Made by a program: the position numbers and the translations under genes. Of a stretch of DNA of 64,000 nt, positions 12,222 through 22,890 are shown piece after piece. Source of the stretch: Euonymus europaeus (Eukaryota; Streptophyta; Magnoliopsida; Celastrales; Celastraceae); assembly GCA_963580455.1 (NCBI GenBank), contig OY756966.1, positions 18,727,001 to 18,791,000 on the forward strand, read 5' to 3'. Every line of letters begins with the position of its first letter. The first letter of the stretch is position 1. The notes under the pieces were generated by a model. It saw only the letters and a program-made list of their open reading frames with translations, ran no database searches and had not been told where the DNA came from.

Positions 12222-14441
12222 CACCTTTCATGGAGAGGTCGTCAGAGTCACTATCTTCTTCTTCAGAAACTTTGATTGGTAAGGAACTGGATTGAGATTT
12301 TCCTAGATGAGTAGCCGGCCGTTGAGACCTCTGCAGAGTAGAAGGAGCCGAAATCTTTGTCTTAGGAGAGGCAGCTTCAGTCTTCACTGTCTTTAACCTC
12401 TTGGATGAAATAGGTATAGTAGGAACTGTTACACACCAATTGGTTAGGACAGAACATCAAATATGCAAGTGGGCAATGGTTAAAAATACTTACTGGCAGA
12501 TGTACGGGTGGAACCCGAAAGAGGCAATTCTAGAGCAAGGAGTAGGTTGGCATAATAGTCATCTCCCCAAAATAGATAAGAAGGAGTGCAGCTTGGCTTG
12601 AAGGGAGGTAGAAATTGAAACACGAATTTCTTCAAAGAATTGGTGTTGGCAGTAACTTGGCTCTATATTAATTCTCGAGATTTTACTACAATTCTCTCTT
12701 CCCTAGGGGAATTATAATTATGGAGGCAATCCAGAGGGATGTTTTGCGTGTAGCCAAGTTGTCTGGCATAGAAATGTGGATTGTATGCCTCAAAACCACA
12801 AGCAAGATTCATCAGGTTGTGTACATTGGCACCCTCCTGAAGATGTCTAGCTGTAGTAACACAAGCCTAGAAATCTCGTAGAGGAAAGTCCATTATATGA
12901 GAGATAAGTACATGAGAAGACATTAATTGAAGTTGAGGGCCGCCTGGAAGGGTTTCAGAAAATAGCAAATAATCCGCATTTGAACGAGTGGGTGATAGTC
13001 TCATAAAGAAATTGAACATCTTGACAAATGATTTTTCACTAGTGCAAGACAAGACAGTTTTTCCGTAGAACTAAAAGCGAAGAGGGAATTGGTATTTGGG
13101 AGCATGAAGAAAAGGAAAGTAATGAAATAGCCAGAGCGGAATGAGCCAAAGACTACCAGAAATACGATGGAAATATGGGCGTTCAAAAGTAAGAAGAGAT
13201 AAACAATGGTAGATGCGACCTAACCAGATGTTGCCTAGAGCCACATTTTGACCTTCAGCTAGGGCACATGCAAGAGGTAAATAGTTTTTGGTAGGTTGAT
13301 TAGCGAAAGTTCCGAAGATGTACCTGCTGATCAAGCACCATAGGAAGGGACATGCTCTTGATAGTTTCGGGTACTAGTAAGTTTGGTGAAACTCAGCCCT
13401 TTGTATGAATAGGGATTTTTATCTTCAATCTCAACCTCTCTGAGATGAACAGAGGAAAAGAGACTTGGAGCATCTTGACCATTGATGGGAGAACTAGAAA
13501 GGGTATACACATCCTTGAGAATGATGGTCATGTGACCCCTAGGAAATATGAAACAGTTGGTGGACCGAGACCAGAAGCAGCAAGCAGCGGAAAGGAGAGA
13601 AGCATCGAAAGAAATCGCTTCCAGAGACATCTCAATCAGGTGATCTAAGCCATGATTGACCTATTGCACACCGAACTCAGCACGGAGGCATGAAACCTAG
13701 GCGGACCAACCGACCGGAGGTTTTGGCCAAGAGCGATGGCGTTCTAAGACAGGAAGAATGTCCACCTGATTGGTGAGTAATTCATTGTGATCTAACCACG
13801 CAAGGGGTTGGAATTTATCTGTAGGAAGATGGGAATCAATAGAGGAATCATAATACGAAAAGGCGTGATAAATCATAGAGAGTAATAAGGTATGAAGGAA
13901 AGACACCATAGAGAGTAAAGAAACATACGATAGTGCTTAATAAGGTATGAAGGATGATGGGAAAAAGAGTCTTTCTGAGCTAGGAGACTGGAATAACAGC
14001 TAGAGTTTTCAAATTAATAAAGGTAACCAAACATAATACGAAAAGGCGTGACAAATCAACTTAGAATCCAACTCAAACGGATAGTTGAATTTGAGCTGAG
14101 GGAGGCAATTCTTGATACCATCTCTCTATAGGGCCAAGCCCAGCTTCAAGATTTGGCCTATGATGGTTATTCAAGGTTAACCCAGGCAGAGAAAAAGGAG
14201 GTTGGCTCAAATAAGTAGCCCATGAAGAATTAATTTGGTCCAGCATGAAAAGTTCAAGTCCAGCAAGGAGTGTATAAGAATTTGGCCTAAAAATGAGGAA
14301 CCAGTAGCTAAAAATATGGACAGATGGCAAGATTTGTGTAAAAATCCAATTGCCATGATTTGTGTAAGCTGCACGACTGGAAGTTTGAGTTTTGTCCATA
14401 AAAGTAGGGCATATTGGAGGAAGAACATGAGACATGGCCAA
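12222..14441 (-). pseudogene. Antisense plant-mobile-domain (PMD) ORF, N-terminal part
   Basis: Several minus-strand segments belong together. 14073-14441 holds SWATYLSQPPFSLPGL and ERWYQELPPSAQIQLSV. 13697-13909 is a hydrophobic linker. 13331-13630 contains the PMD core signature, SFDASLLSAACCFWSRSTN then FIFPRGHMTIILKDV (the family pattern is a [FW]WSxSTNxFxFPxG...TxxLxDV block). 12184-12387 is an acidic-serine tail, SEEEDSDSDDLS. Stops and frame changes separate the pieces. Downstream the frame is cut by the Sirevirus-like element and resumes at 1270. PMD proteins are found both in host genes (MAIN, MAIL1) and in retrotransposons; the position antisense and downstream of a gypsy pol favours the latter. 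Confidence 0.7.
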
Positions 14442-14480
14442 AGATTGATAAAAGAGAATTTTTAAGTAAGGTGGTAGACA

Positions 14481-14496
14481 GAAAAAAAAGGGGGAG
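14481..14496 (+). promoter_or_regulatory. Polypurine tract candidate of the + strand gypsy remnant
   Basis: GAAAAAAAAGGGGGAG lies just beyond the start of the antisense PMD frame, where the plus-strand primer of a + oriented Tat element should be. The following bases do not begin with TG, so the LTR start cannot be fixed. Confidence 0.45.
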
Positions 14497-15270
14497 CAAA
14501 AATCAAACCAAAAATAGCCAAGAGCAATTAACTCAAGCCAAAGCTTAGATTAGAATCAAGTCTATTATTATCCAAGCGGTTTCTTGCAATTTTGTAATCT
14601 TAGTACGTCATCCATTAGGATACTATTTATGTTTTTGAACAATTATTGTCAAGTATCAATGTCAACTATCATTGTGTCAATTTGTGCTTGGTTTCATTTG
14701 GTATCTATTTCTTCTAATCTCGACAAAGCGCACTTCCAGTGGACTTGGGGAATTTAGGATTGCTAAGGTCCCAAGGTAATTTGTACATTCGTTTGATTTA
14801 GTTAGATAGTAATTGATGCAATTTTATTTTGACAGTTTGAGAGACTATAATCTCTGGCACACCTGCAACATACATCATTTTGGGCCAACACTAACTCTTG
14901 AAGATTTTCGTAGAAATCTCGAACTATTTGAGGATACACTGGCAAGTCACTTTTGGATCCTGAAGGTATTATGTGGCCTAATGAGTGTCATCTTCTTTCA
15001 AAATATCTGGATCAATACGTCGTTTAGGGATGATTTCTGGTCTAACAAACAATATGATTGCTGTGAGCAGGGTGACATACTGTTGTCCATTCCATTACTT
15101 GAAGGACGGTAAATCTGGGAGAGACAAACGACTGGATCTGAACGAGACCATGAATGGTGATCGGTGGTGGTGAGTGGTGGTGTCATTGAAGGAATCTATG
15201 AGAGAGACAAAGTGATGAGAAAGTGAGCAGATGATATAAACGGTTTAGATGCATGACTTAGAGAAGAAGA
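14497..15270 (+). other. Non-coding LTR/leader-like DNA downstream of the PPT candidate
   Basis: AT-rich, without convincing ORFs. At about 14720-14765 there is a stretch, GCGCACTTCCAGTGG then ACTTGGGG, that resembles the primer-site/leader of some Tat-group elements. If so, a short LTR lies at about 14497-14725. A 99-codon + frame at 14813-15112 has no recognisable domain. Interpretation is tentative. Confidence 0.3.
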
Positions 15271-15471
15271 AGAAGAACTTGGCCAGAAGAAATAGAACAT
15301 TAAAGAGAAATCACACAATTGTCAAAAGAGGTTGAAAAGTTGGAATCACGGATGATAAATATGGTAGAAAAATGTTGCTCAGTGAGAAAAATGAAGAGTT
15401 TGGCCAGAGCAGACAAAACGTTAAAGACGGGTCACAAAATTGTCAAAAATAGGTTGAAAGTCGGGATCACT
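15271..15471 (+). repeat. Diverged tandem duplication, period about 121 bp
   Basis: The segment starting AGAAGAACTTGGCCAGA (15271) recurs at 15391 as ATGAAGAGTTTGGCCAGA. Both copies continue through a CA[AC]AATTGTCAAAA motif and end in GGGATCAC/GGAATCAC. The offset is 121 bp and identity is roughly 75-80% by eye. Confidence 0.6.
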
Positions 15472-16304
15472 CTATGCCCTTTTTATTGTTGTTGTTGTGT
15501 TTTTTTTTTGGTGACCAATGCGTGCATAGGAGTTATATAAGTCGTGAACATGGTTGAAAGGGCTTATTGAGATTTATAGTCTCCCGTCGGGGCAAGGATT
15601 GAATAGATTGATCGCTCGTTCAGACTTTATAATTGAAAATCTACCAATAAAACCTACATTAATCACGAGATATAAACAATGCACATGGATTTGTTGGCAA
15701 TCACTCGACTTGGCCTGTAATATGTTAGAATTAATTATATGCAAAAAACGAGTATGAATATAACAAATGCATAAAATATGAAGACTTTTGCATTTTCTTT
15801 TGCTCCTTTTTTGAAAACTTAATTTTAGTCAATTTTTCATGAGCATCATCACCCCCATCATTCCACAATCATCCGCCATGAGAAGAATGCATCTTTATGT
15901 GTTGGTCAAATCTCTCCCTCAATCTTCTGTTTGCGAAATTCCTTTATTGATTTTCCATTTGCAATTCGTTCTGCTGCTCCCAATCTTGTATCCTTCATTC
16001 TTTCGTCACCAAATCTATTCCTCATTCTTCTATTTAAACCATAATATTATCAAATTTATCATATCTTCAACACCCTTTGACTTCTCTTAGCTTCTTTATA
16101 GTTGTGACCGCCAATGCCCTCTCAAATTATTGTTGAGAGTAATATCCTAATGCTTGTGTCATGATTCTTTTATGACATCATTTCAATTTCAAATAAATCA
16201 ATAGTATGGCGATGCTCATATGACATGCAAGTTTAGGAAGAAAGATGAACGGGAATGCAAAATGTTGATGAAAACAAAAATGAACAGAGAACTCATGGAC
16301 GAAT
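15472..16304. other. Non-coding interval
   Basis: AT-rich sequence with a short T tract near 15500 and no recognisable domain in any frame. Short open frames (for example 15839-16090) lack family motifs. Confidence 0.35.
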
Positions 16305-17230
16305 AACTTAGACTGAGAATCATCAATTGCTTCATCAGCCAAATAATCTACTATTGCACTCCCTTTAATTTCTTTTTGTGTGACGTATAAATATCATACT
16401 TTGGAAGCCACATTTGCCACTTAGCAATCCTTCCTAAAAACAAAGGCTTCTCAAAAAATGTATTTGATAGGATCTATTCTAGAAATCAACCATGTCGTGT
16501 GATACAACACGTACTGTCAAAGATGATGTGATGCCCAAACTAGCGAGCAACAAGTCTTCTCTAACATTGACTAATTGGCTTCACAACTTGTAAACTTTTT
16601 ACTCAAGTAATAGATGGCATGTACTGTCCTCCCTGATAAATCATGTTGTCCAAGCACACATCCCATTGAACTCTCTGAGAATGTTAAATAAAGTATAAGT
16701 GATCTACCAGCCACCGGGGGCATCAATACTGAAGGACTATAAATATCACTTAATTCATTTGAATGCCACTTGGCAATCATTGCTTCATTTAGTTGAGTTG
16801 CTCTTATGCGTTAATTTAAAGATGGGTTCACAAGTAGCCATTAATTGTGAAATAAATCTTTCAATATAATTCAATCTTCCCAAGAATCCCTTAACTTTTG
16901 TTCTGTGAGGGAGAGGCATCTCCAAGATCACTTTGAATTTTTCAAGATCCACCTCAATTCCTCTTCTACTTACAATGAAGCCCAAAAATTTCCTCGAGGT
17001 TTCCACAAATGTGAACTTCGTCGGGTTAAATTTCAATTGATGCTTTTGTAATCAAATGAGAGATTTGCAATATGATCCTCACTCTCCTTGGAATTTGCTA
17101 TCATATCATCGACATATACTTCAATCTCATGTGCATCATGTCATGGAACAAATTGTTTATGACCCTTTGGTAAGTTGCACCGGCATTCTTCATACCATAT
17201 TCAACATTGCTAATGGGTGCATCAAAATCT
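16305..17230 (-). pseudogene. Tat/Ogre-like Ty3/gypsy reverse transcriptase and RNase H fragment
   Basis: Read on - from right to left: EYGMKNAGATYQRVIN, then after a one-base frameshift VYVDDMIANSKESEDH (RT catalytic YVDD), then KFLGFIVSRRGIEVD and KGFLGRLNYIERFISQL (RT connection), then RNase H with YLSKKF, TCC.LVWA, a DPIKYIFEKP block and KGSAIVDYLADEA. The combination of GFIVS.RGIEVD and KGSAI.DYLA is typical of the Tat group. Stops near 16781 and elsewhere plus the frameshift make it a pseudogene. Both RT catalytic aspartates are retained. The rest of pol is not found in the window. Confidence 0.85.
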
Positions 17231-18187
17231 GGTTCGTTAGGTTTGTCCTCTTTGTTATCATGATTTTCAATCCTGCTAAAGAATTGAATGAGAGTTGAAT
17301 TGAAGTGGAGAACAAAAGAATAGAGATTTAGAAGAAGAAAAAAAGATGATTAAATCTAGATAACTATCACAAAAATTTTATTTCATGAATTACAAAATTG
17401 AAAACATGCAAACACCATACTATAAAATTTATTTGGAATAAAGCAAAGCATGCTAATGACGAAAAGACCCAAACGAAAACCATGAGCTAGGCTATCGATG
17501 GCAATACACTCAGGATTACTCTTGCAAGTCTTTGAGAGATATTGGAAGCTCCAAATTGGTTCAGTTGCTAAGGCAAAATCTCAGGAGGTGTGAGATGACA
17601 AAATTAGGTGCAGTGACCAAACTTTGTTCCTCCTCCACCACCACATCAATTTGAAACTCTTTGAACTAATCAAATAAATTTGCCAAAATTGCCCTAGTTT
17701 AATAAGCCGAGCTTCCACATGGAAATTTTTGGAGCTTTCCAAAAACTTCCTCAGTATCAATCATTCTTATCTTGTTTTGCATCCCCCTGTAGACGAATGT
17801 ATCATAAAACTAGGGGAATGGTTCTTATTTTAAACTATCTCCCCATCTTCCTCATAGTTTTTCTAATCCTCCCTGACTTCTTTGGGTTCTTCTAATGTGA
17901 GTGCACTGGTCCCTATGGGCATGATTATTCTACAAGTACTATCTAATTATACTACAAAGATTTGTGCTCTAGTGTATGTATGAATCAAAATAAGAATAAG
18001 GGTTTAAAAATTAGGAAATGTGGTAGAAATTGAGCCACAACATAGACATGTGCAATTATGTATAGGTAAGATAACATAGGAAAGTACAATAATCATGTAC
18101 AAGCAAAAATAAAGAGGTTAGAAATAAGGATTCCCTTATTGTTCATAGTTTGGTAGAATAATCCTAACATCTGTGAAGGTTTAGAAC
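17231..18187 (-). other. Degenerate upstream part of the Tat/Ogre-like element
   Basis: Highly decayed. Minus-strand fragments such as LTLEEPKEVRED appear between stops, in the place where the protease-RT linker of the element would be. No domain can be named. The interval ends where the Del/Tekay LTR begins. Confidence 0.3.
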
Positions 18188-19657
18188 TGTGACGCACTGA
18201 TCCGGGAATGCCACGGGTGCCCTCTGGCACCATCCTAGGCTACTAATGTGATCATCCGGCAAACCAAAAATCCGGCAGCATCTCTCCGTGTATCGGAGAG
18301 TACCCACCTGTATCGGAACACGCAGCATAATTCAACCATCACATCAATAACCTAGCTAGGCCTCAAGCCTCAAAAATATACAATCTTGATCCTTGGGGCC
18401 TCAGGCCATCCACTACCAGTATGCACAAACTGATAGTAATAAACATATCATCAAATTCATAATATCATATAATCATAAAATCAAACTCAGCATACTTCAT
18501 GCATACACATTCTGGTGCCAAATGGTTATAAGTATATCATGAACAACATCAATACATCATAATCAAAACATATGCTTAGAGTATGTCTCTAGCACCCACA
18601 TCCTACCCAGGGCCATCCATGTCACATCCCGCTCTCACTGATCCACTCCAATGGTACCTGTACCTGTATCACCTGTGGGGAGGAAAAGAAGTAGAGAGTG
18701 GGCAAGAAGCTCAGTAGGGTAAAAGAGTATAAGAACGTAAAGGCCGAATCCGCAATAATAGGTTATGCATCAATATGAACCTACTAAATGCACGTATACT
18801 CAACAATCACATAGAACATCAATCCGGGCAATCCCCTCATGAGCAACCTCATCGATACCATGACTCGTTCCATGTAATGTCAAATGTGAGCAGGCTCACT
18901 AAAATCAACTCATCAATATCATGGCCAGCTATCCATGTAATATTGAATAGGAGCAAGTCTCCCCCCAACATCAAACACTCCTGGATTAACCGATTGCTTG
19001 AATCTATCACGCCCGCACCATTCCAAGCAAGGTCCCTCATTAACCACACCTTTAGTGCGTTACCCTACATGGAGATCACGTGACTTGGTGGTAACTCTCA
19101 TCACCTCGTCATCCCTCCAAGTAGCTTTCAAAAAACCTAAGGATCTCAGAGTCCATACTCGGTCTCCAATGCAACTCTAATGCATTTATGTCATCACATG
19201 CTGATAGGATATGTATGAATATCCTAGATATTGATATACATAACTACCATGATGCATGAATAAATTCACATTGTGTCCATAGATGACGGAACACACACAA
19301 TTGGGTCACGCAAACATCATGAATTAACCAAATTTCACAAGCAAGGTTCGTTTCCCCTTAGAAGCAATTAAGACGGAAACACAAACAAAATGACCAATAA
19401 GAAATCGAAATTCTCTTTAAAATAATGAGAATGAGCGATAGAAAGAACGGTTGAAAATCCCCTACCTCGTGTTGAACAATTTACCAATCATCCCACAATT
19501 AGTGTTTTAAACCCCGTTTCACCAAACCTAACAATTACACAATGTCGTACTCATTTAATCATCCAAACATCTCAATATATCATATCAATAATGAATTAAA
19601 CAAACAATCAAGAGAAACTTACTTTCTCTCTCTAGAATTTCTTCTAAAATCCTCCAA
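18188..19657 (-). repeat. 3' LTR of Del/Tekay-like element, inner end deleted
   Basis: 1,470 bp. The part 18750-19657 repeats 21378-22285. It passes into RT coding sequence at CTAAAATCCTCCAA, so the LTR start, polypurine tract and rest of pol are missing here. Confidence 0.7.
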
Positions 19658-19897
19658 CTGCCTATAATCAATACACATCCTCAAACTTCCGTCTTTCTTC
19701 TTGATGAAAAACATCGGTGCTCCCCACAGGGACACACTCGGTCTAATAAAACCCAAGTCTGGCAACTCCTCTAATTGAGATCTCAACTCTTTCAACTCTG
19801 CTGGAGCCATCCGATACGGTGGAATCAAAATCGGCTTCACGTTCAGATGCAACTCGATAGCAAAGTCAATCTCCCTCTTCGGAGGTAATCTCGACAA
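19658..19897 (-). pseudogene. Ty3/gypsy reverse transcriptase N-terminal fragment
   Basis: The minus strand gives [52 protein letters not shown] and MCIDYRQL, the opening of a chromovirus-type RT (fingers region). It stops before the catalytic YVDD, where LTR sequence takes over. 19843-20106 on - is the protease-RT linker and includes a small duplication (GSKGM twice, about 20035-20065). Confidence 0.85.
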
Positions 19898-19982
19898 CTT
19901 TCCGGAAATACATCCATAAATTCCTCCACTACCCGAATCATAGTAGCTACATCTCCCTTAGGAGCCGAAGTCACCAAACTTG

Positions 19983-20447
19983 CTACTCTACAATCCTGAT
20001 ATGAAGGGTTATCCATGAAATGAGGGCACGGCATCCCCTTCGATCCCCGTAAATGAAGCATCCCCTTCGATCCTCCGGTACTCCAAGAGTGATTCTCCTT
20101 GGCCAAAAGTCAAGCACCCCTTGGTGCTTTGTCAACCAATCAACCCCGAGTATTACATCAAAGTCTTTGAAATCTAACACATACAAATCGGCTTTTAGAG
20201 TTATTTCTCCAAACCGACACTCACATCCGAACACTACCCCCTCCAACGTGGTAAAATGTCCGAATGGTGAGGATACCGTAAACATTCTTCTAATTGGCGA
20301 AATCTCCACCGCTAGTGCATTCGCTAACGAACTAGTAATAAATGATGAGGTAGCTCCAGAGTCAAACAAGACTCTTGCCCAACAATTCAAAATAAAAAAT
20401 GTACTTCCAATGAAATTGGGATGCTCTTGTAACTCCTGATGTCCCAT
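19983..20447 (-). pseudogene. Del/Tekay-like retropepsin
   Basis: It has the aspartic protease motif VLFDSGATSSFI at the N-terminal side, then DVILGVDWLTKHQGVLDF, the typical DVI[LI]GMDWL...H block of Tekay/Del and related elements. The active-site DSGA is intact. The reading frame changes before RT. Retropepsin would cleave the Gag-Pol precursor. Confidence 0.85.
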
Positions 20448-20483
20448 AGCAAAGACATGTCCTTCGGTCAGGGCATACTACTG

Positions 20484-21432
20484 CTACTGTGGCTGATGTT
20501 GTACTCTCTGATTACCTTGCGGACAATCACTCTTCTTGTGGCCCATCTTGCCACACCCATAGCACTTAAATCCAGAAGCTCTACACTCATTTTTCATGTG
20601 CCCTTCCTTCCCACACTTGAAACACGCCAACTTGCCCCCTGAGGCCTTGGACCTTTGCCCTGGTCCCCTTTCTGCTGACAAAAATATATCTTCTGCCTCT
20701 TGTGGTTACCGCCATCACCACCACTATTACCCTCTGTCACTAGACGCTTCCTCTGAGCCTCATTCGCTCACTCAACTCAAAATCCAATGCCATCTCCACT
20801 GTGTCCTCATATGATACCACCCTAGTGGCCATCACCATCCTACTAAGATTGGGAAGCAACCCATCTCGGTACCTTGCTACCTGTTTTGCATCGATAGGAG
20901 CAAATTCTTTCCCAAATCGATACAACTCTTCAAACTACTTGGTGTATTGAGACACCGTCATCTCTAATGTCTACAACAAATCCAAAAACTGCTTGGCATT
21001 CTCAGTCTGCAGAAGCCTTGGTACGAACTTCTGCATAAACAGCTGCTCAAATGAAGCCCAAGTCAACTCATTCTGTCTCTAACCCATGGAAATCCACCAA
21101 TCATATGCCACCCCACTCAGATAGTAGAACACAAACTTCACTCGTCGCTCATCGGGTATCTCTAGCGTATCCATTCTCATGCTCAACTGGTTGAACCACT
21201 CCTCCGCCCCTACACCTGTTCCATCTCCAGAAAAGGTTTGAGAAGTAGTCCTCCTAAGTTGATCTACCTCATACATTCCCCTTCTAGCTCTCGATACTGT
21301 AGCCACCTCCGTAGTAGCCTCGGGTACCAGTCCCTCAGTACGAGTGCCAATTGCACCTATCGTCTGTGCCACCACTTGCAATAATAGGTTATGCATCAAT
21401 ATGAACCTACTACATGCACGTATACTCAACAA
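20484..21432 (-). pseudogene. Del/Tekay-like gag with two zinc knuckles, start replaced by LTR
   Basis: Minus-strand pieces read continuously across stops: TFSGDGTGVGAEEWFNQL and DWWISMG (21079-21432), FEQLFMQKFVP, LYRFGKEFAPIDAKQV (20740-20925), and knuckles CFKCGKEGHMKNEC and CYGCGKMGHKKSDC (20484-20681). The first codons up to about 21378 come from LTR sequence, so the native start and leader are deleted. Stops lie near 21078, 20990 and 20938, with a frame change after 20740. Confidence 0.82.
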
Positions 21433-22561
21433 TCACATAGAACACAATTCGGGCAATCCCCTCATGAGCAACATCATCGATACCATGACTCGTTCCATGT
21501 AATATCGAATGTGAGCAAGCTCACTAAAATCAACTCATCAATATCATGGCCAGCTATCCATGTAATATTGAATAGGAGCAAGTCTCCCCCCAACATCAAA
21601 CACTTCTGGATTACCCGGTTCTGTGAACCTATCATGCCCGCACCATTCCAGGCATGGTCCCTCTTTAACCATACCTTTAGTGCGTTACCCCACATAGAGA
21701 TCATGTGACTTGGTGGTAACTCTCATCACCTCGTCATCCCTCCAAGTAGCTTTAAAAAATCCTAAGGATCTCCGAGTCCATACTCGATCTCCAATGCAAC
21801 TCTAATGCATTTATGTCATGACATGCCGAATAGATATATGTATGAACATCCTACATATAGATATACATAACTACCATGATGCATGAACAGAGTCACATCG
21901 TGTCCATAGATGACGAAACACACACAATTGGGTCATGCAAACATCATGAATTAACCAAATTTCACAAGCAATGTTTGTTTCCCCTTAGAAGCAATTAAGA
22001 CGGAAACGCAAACAAAACGACCAATGAGAAATCAAAACGCTCTTTAAAATAATGAGAACGAACGATAGAAAGAACGGTTGGAAATCTCCTACCTCGAGTT
22101 GAGCAATTTACCAATAATCCCACAATTAGGGTTTTAAATCCCGTTTCACCAAACCTAACAATTACACAATGTCGTACTCATTCAATCATCCAAACATCTC
22201 AATATATCATATCAATAATGAATTAAACAAAAAATCAAGAGAAACTTACTTTCTCTCTCTAGAATTTTTTCTAAAATCCTCCAAAAACTCCACTTAGCTC
22301 AGTTCAACATCAAACTATGAAATCAACATACATATATGTTCCAAATCAACCTATAAACAACATATCTAAAGCATAGAACTTAACTCTTCAAGAATCTATC
22401 AAATCTAGAAAAACCTTGAATTTCCAAAAACTAAAAAAACATACCAAATCACCCAAATCAAGCTTGAATCTTCCTTGTTTGGCTTCAATGATCACCAATC
22501 CACAATTTCCAAGCTAAACTCTAGCCAATTGTCGCCAATTGTCGCGACCGAGGTCACTACA
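21378..22561 (-). repeat. 5' LTR of Del/Tekay-like element, inner end deleted
   Basis: 1,184 bp. 21378-22285 repeats 18750-19657, and 22286-22561 is the outer portion missing from the other LTR. It lacks the segment equivalent to 18188-18749, together with the primer site. The end near 22535-22561 contains CAATTGTCG twice in tandem. Confidence 0.7.
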
Positions 22562-22890
22562 CGGACTGAAACTTTGAAAGAAGATAAAAATGTAAGTGAA
22601 GCTACCACCAACTAATTATAGTGCAATTGGACACTGAAATGTTAGCTATACAAACTAGAGAAAAAGGGTAAGGGGGTCTATTGAGTGTGGGGAAGGTGTT
22701 ACACACCCCACAACTCCCTAATCGATTACCTGATTCATTTTCATGTCTTTCCTTAAAATATATTTTGTATGTCTCAATTTGTTTTAATGAATTTTTTATA
22801 TGCTCAAAAAATCATTTATCATCAAATGGCTTGAAGAAATTCCATTAGTTTTGAAAAAATGACAAAACCCATTTATTCAAGTAATACCGT
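22562..22890 (-). other. Ogre/Tat-like LTR end and primer-region signature
   Basis: On - this reads AACACCTTCCCCACACTCAA, then a GTGTCCAATTGCAC block, then GGTGGTAGCTTCACTT. The same three blocks in the same order occur on + at 46210-46345 (ATACCTTCCCCACGCTCAAT, GTGTCCAATCGCACTT, GGTGACTCTACTT). The final block resembles the GGTGGCGACTCC primer region of Ogre-type elements. This places the 5' end of the Tat/Ogre-like element here, with its RT at 16.3-17.3 kb. Confidence 0.5.

Larger units (their letters stand above)
1..14496 (+). mobile_element. Tat-lineage Ty3/gypsy remnant with antisense extra ORF, split by a Sirevirus-like insertion
   Basis: I read three pieces as one element: the pol end on + (1-141), an antisense PMD/coiled-coil ORF (remnants 390-1270 and 12222-14441), and a polypurine tract at 14481-14496 that should lie just before a 3' LTR. 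With the 10.9-kb copia element and one copy of its 5-bp duplication removed, these are about 3.5 kb apart at most, a normal distance between pol and 3' LTR in Tat elements that carry additional ORFs. No LTR pair is visible in the window, so the unity of the element is inference. Confidence 0.5.
18188..22561 (-). mobile_element. Doubly deleted Del/Tekay-like Ty3/gypsy element
   Basis: The outer ends are TGTGACGCACTG (18188) and GGTCACTACA (22561), which read as TGTAGTGACC...GTCACA in element orientation. A 908-bp direct repeat (18750-19657 and 21378-22285) is the shared part of the two LTRs. Between the repeats lie gag with two CCHC knuckles, protease and the first quarter of RT on -. Each LTR has lost its inner end: the 5' LTR runs straight into mid-gag, and RT runs straight into mid-3' LTR. 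The flanks (AGAAC left, CGGAC right) agree at only three of five bases. The element sits inside the Tat/Ogre-like one. Lineage is judged from the protease and RT motifs. Confidence 0.75.

Noticed and set aside
14813..15112. 99-codon + frame downstream of the PPT candidate
   Set aside because: No recognisable domain and biased composition; adjacent frames of similar length exist, so it is most likely chance.
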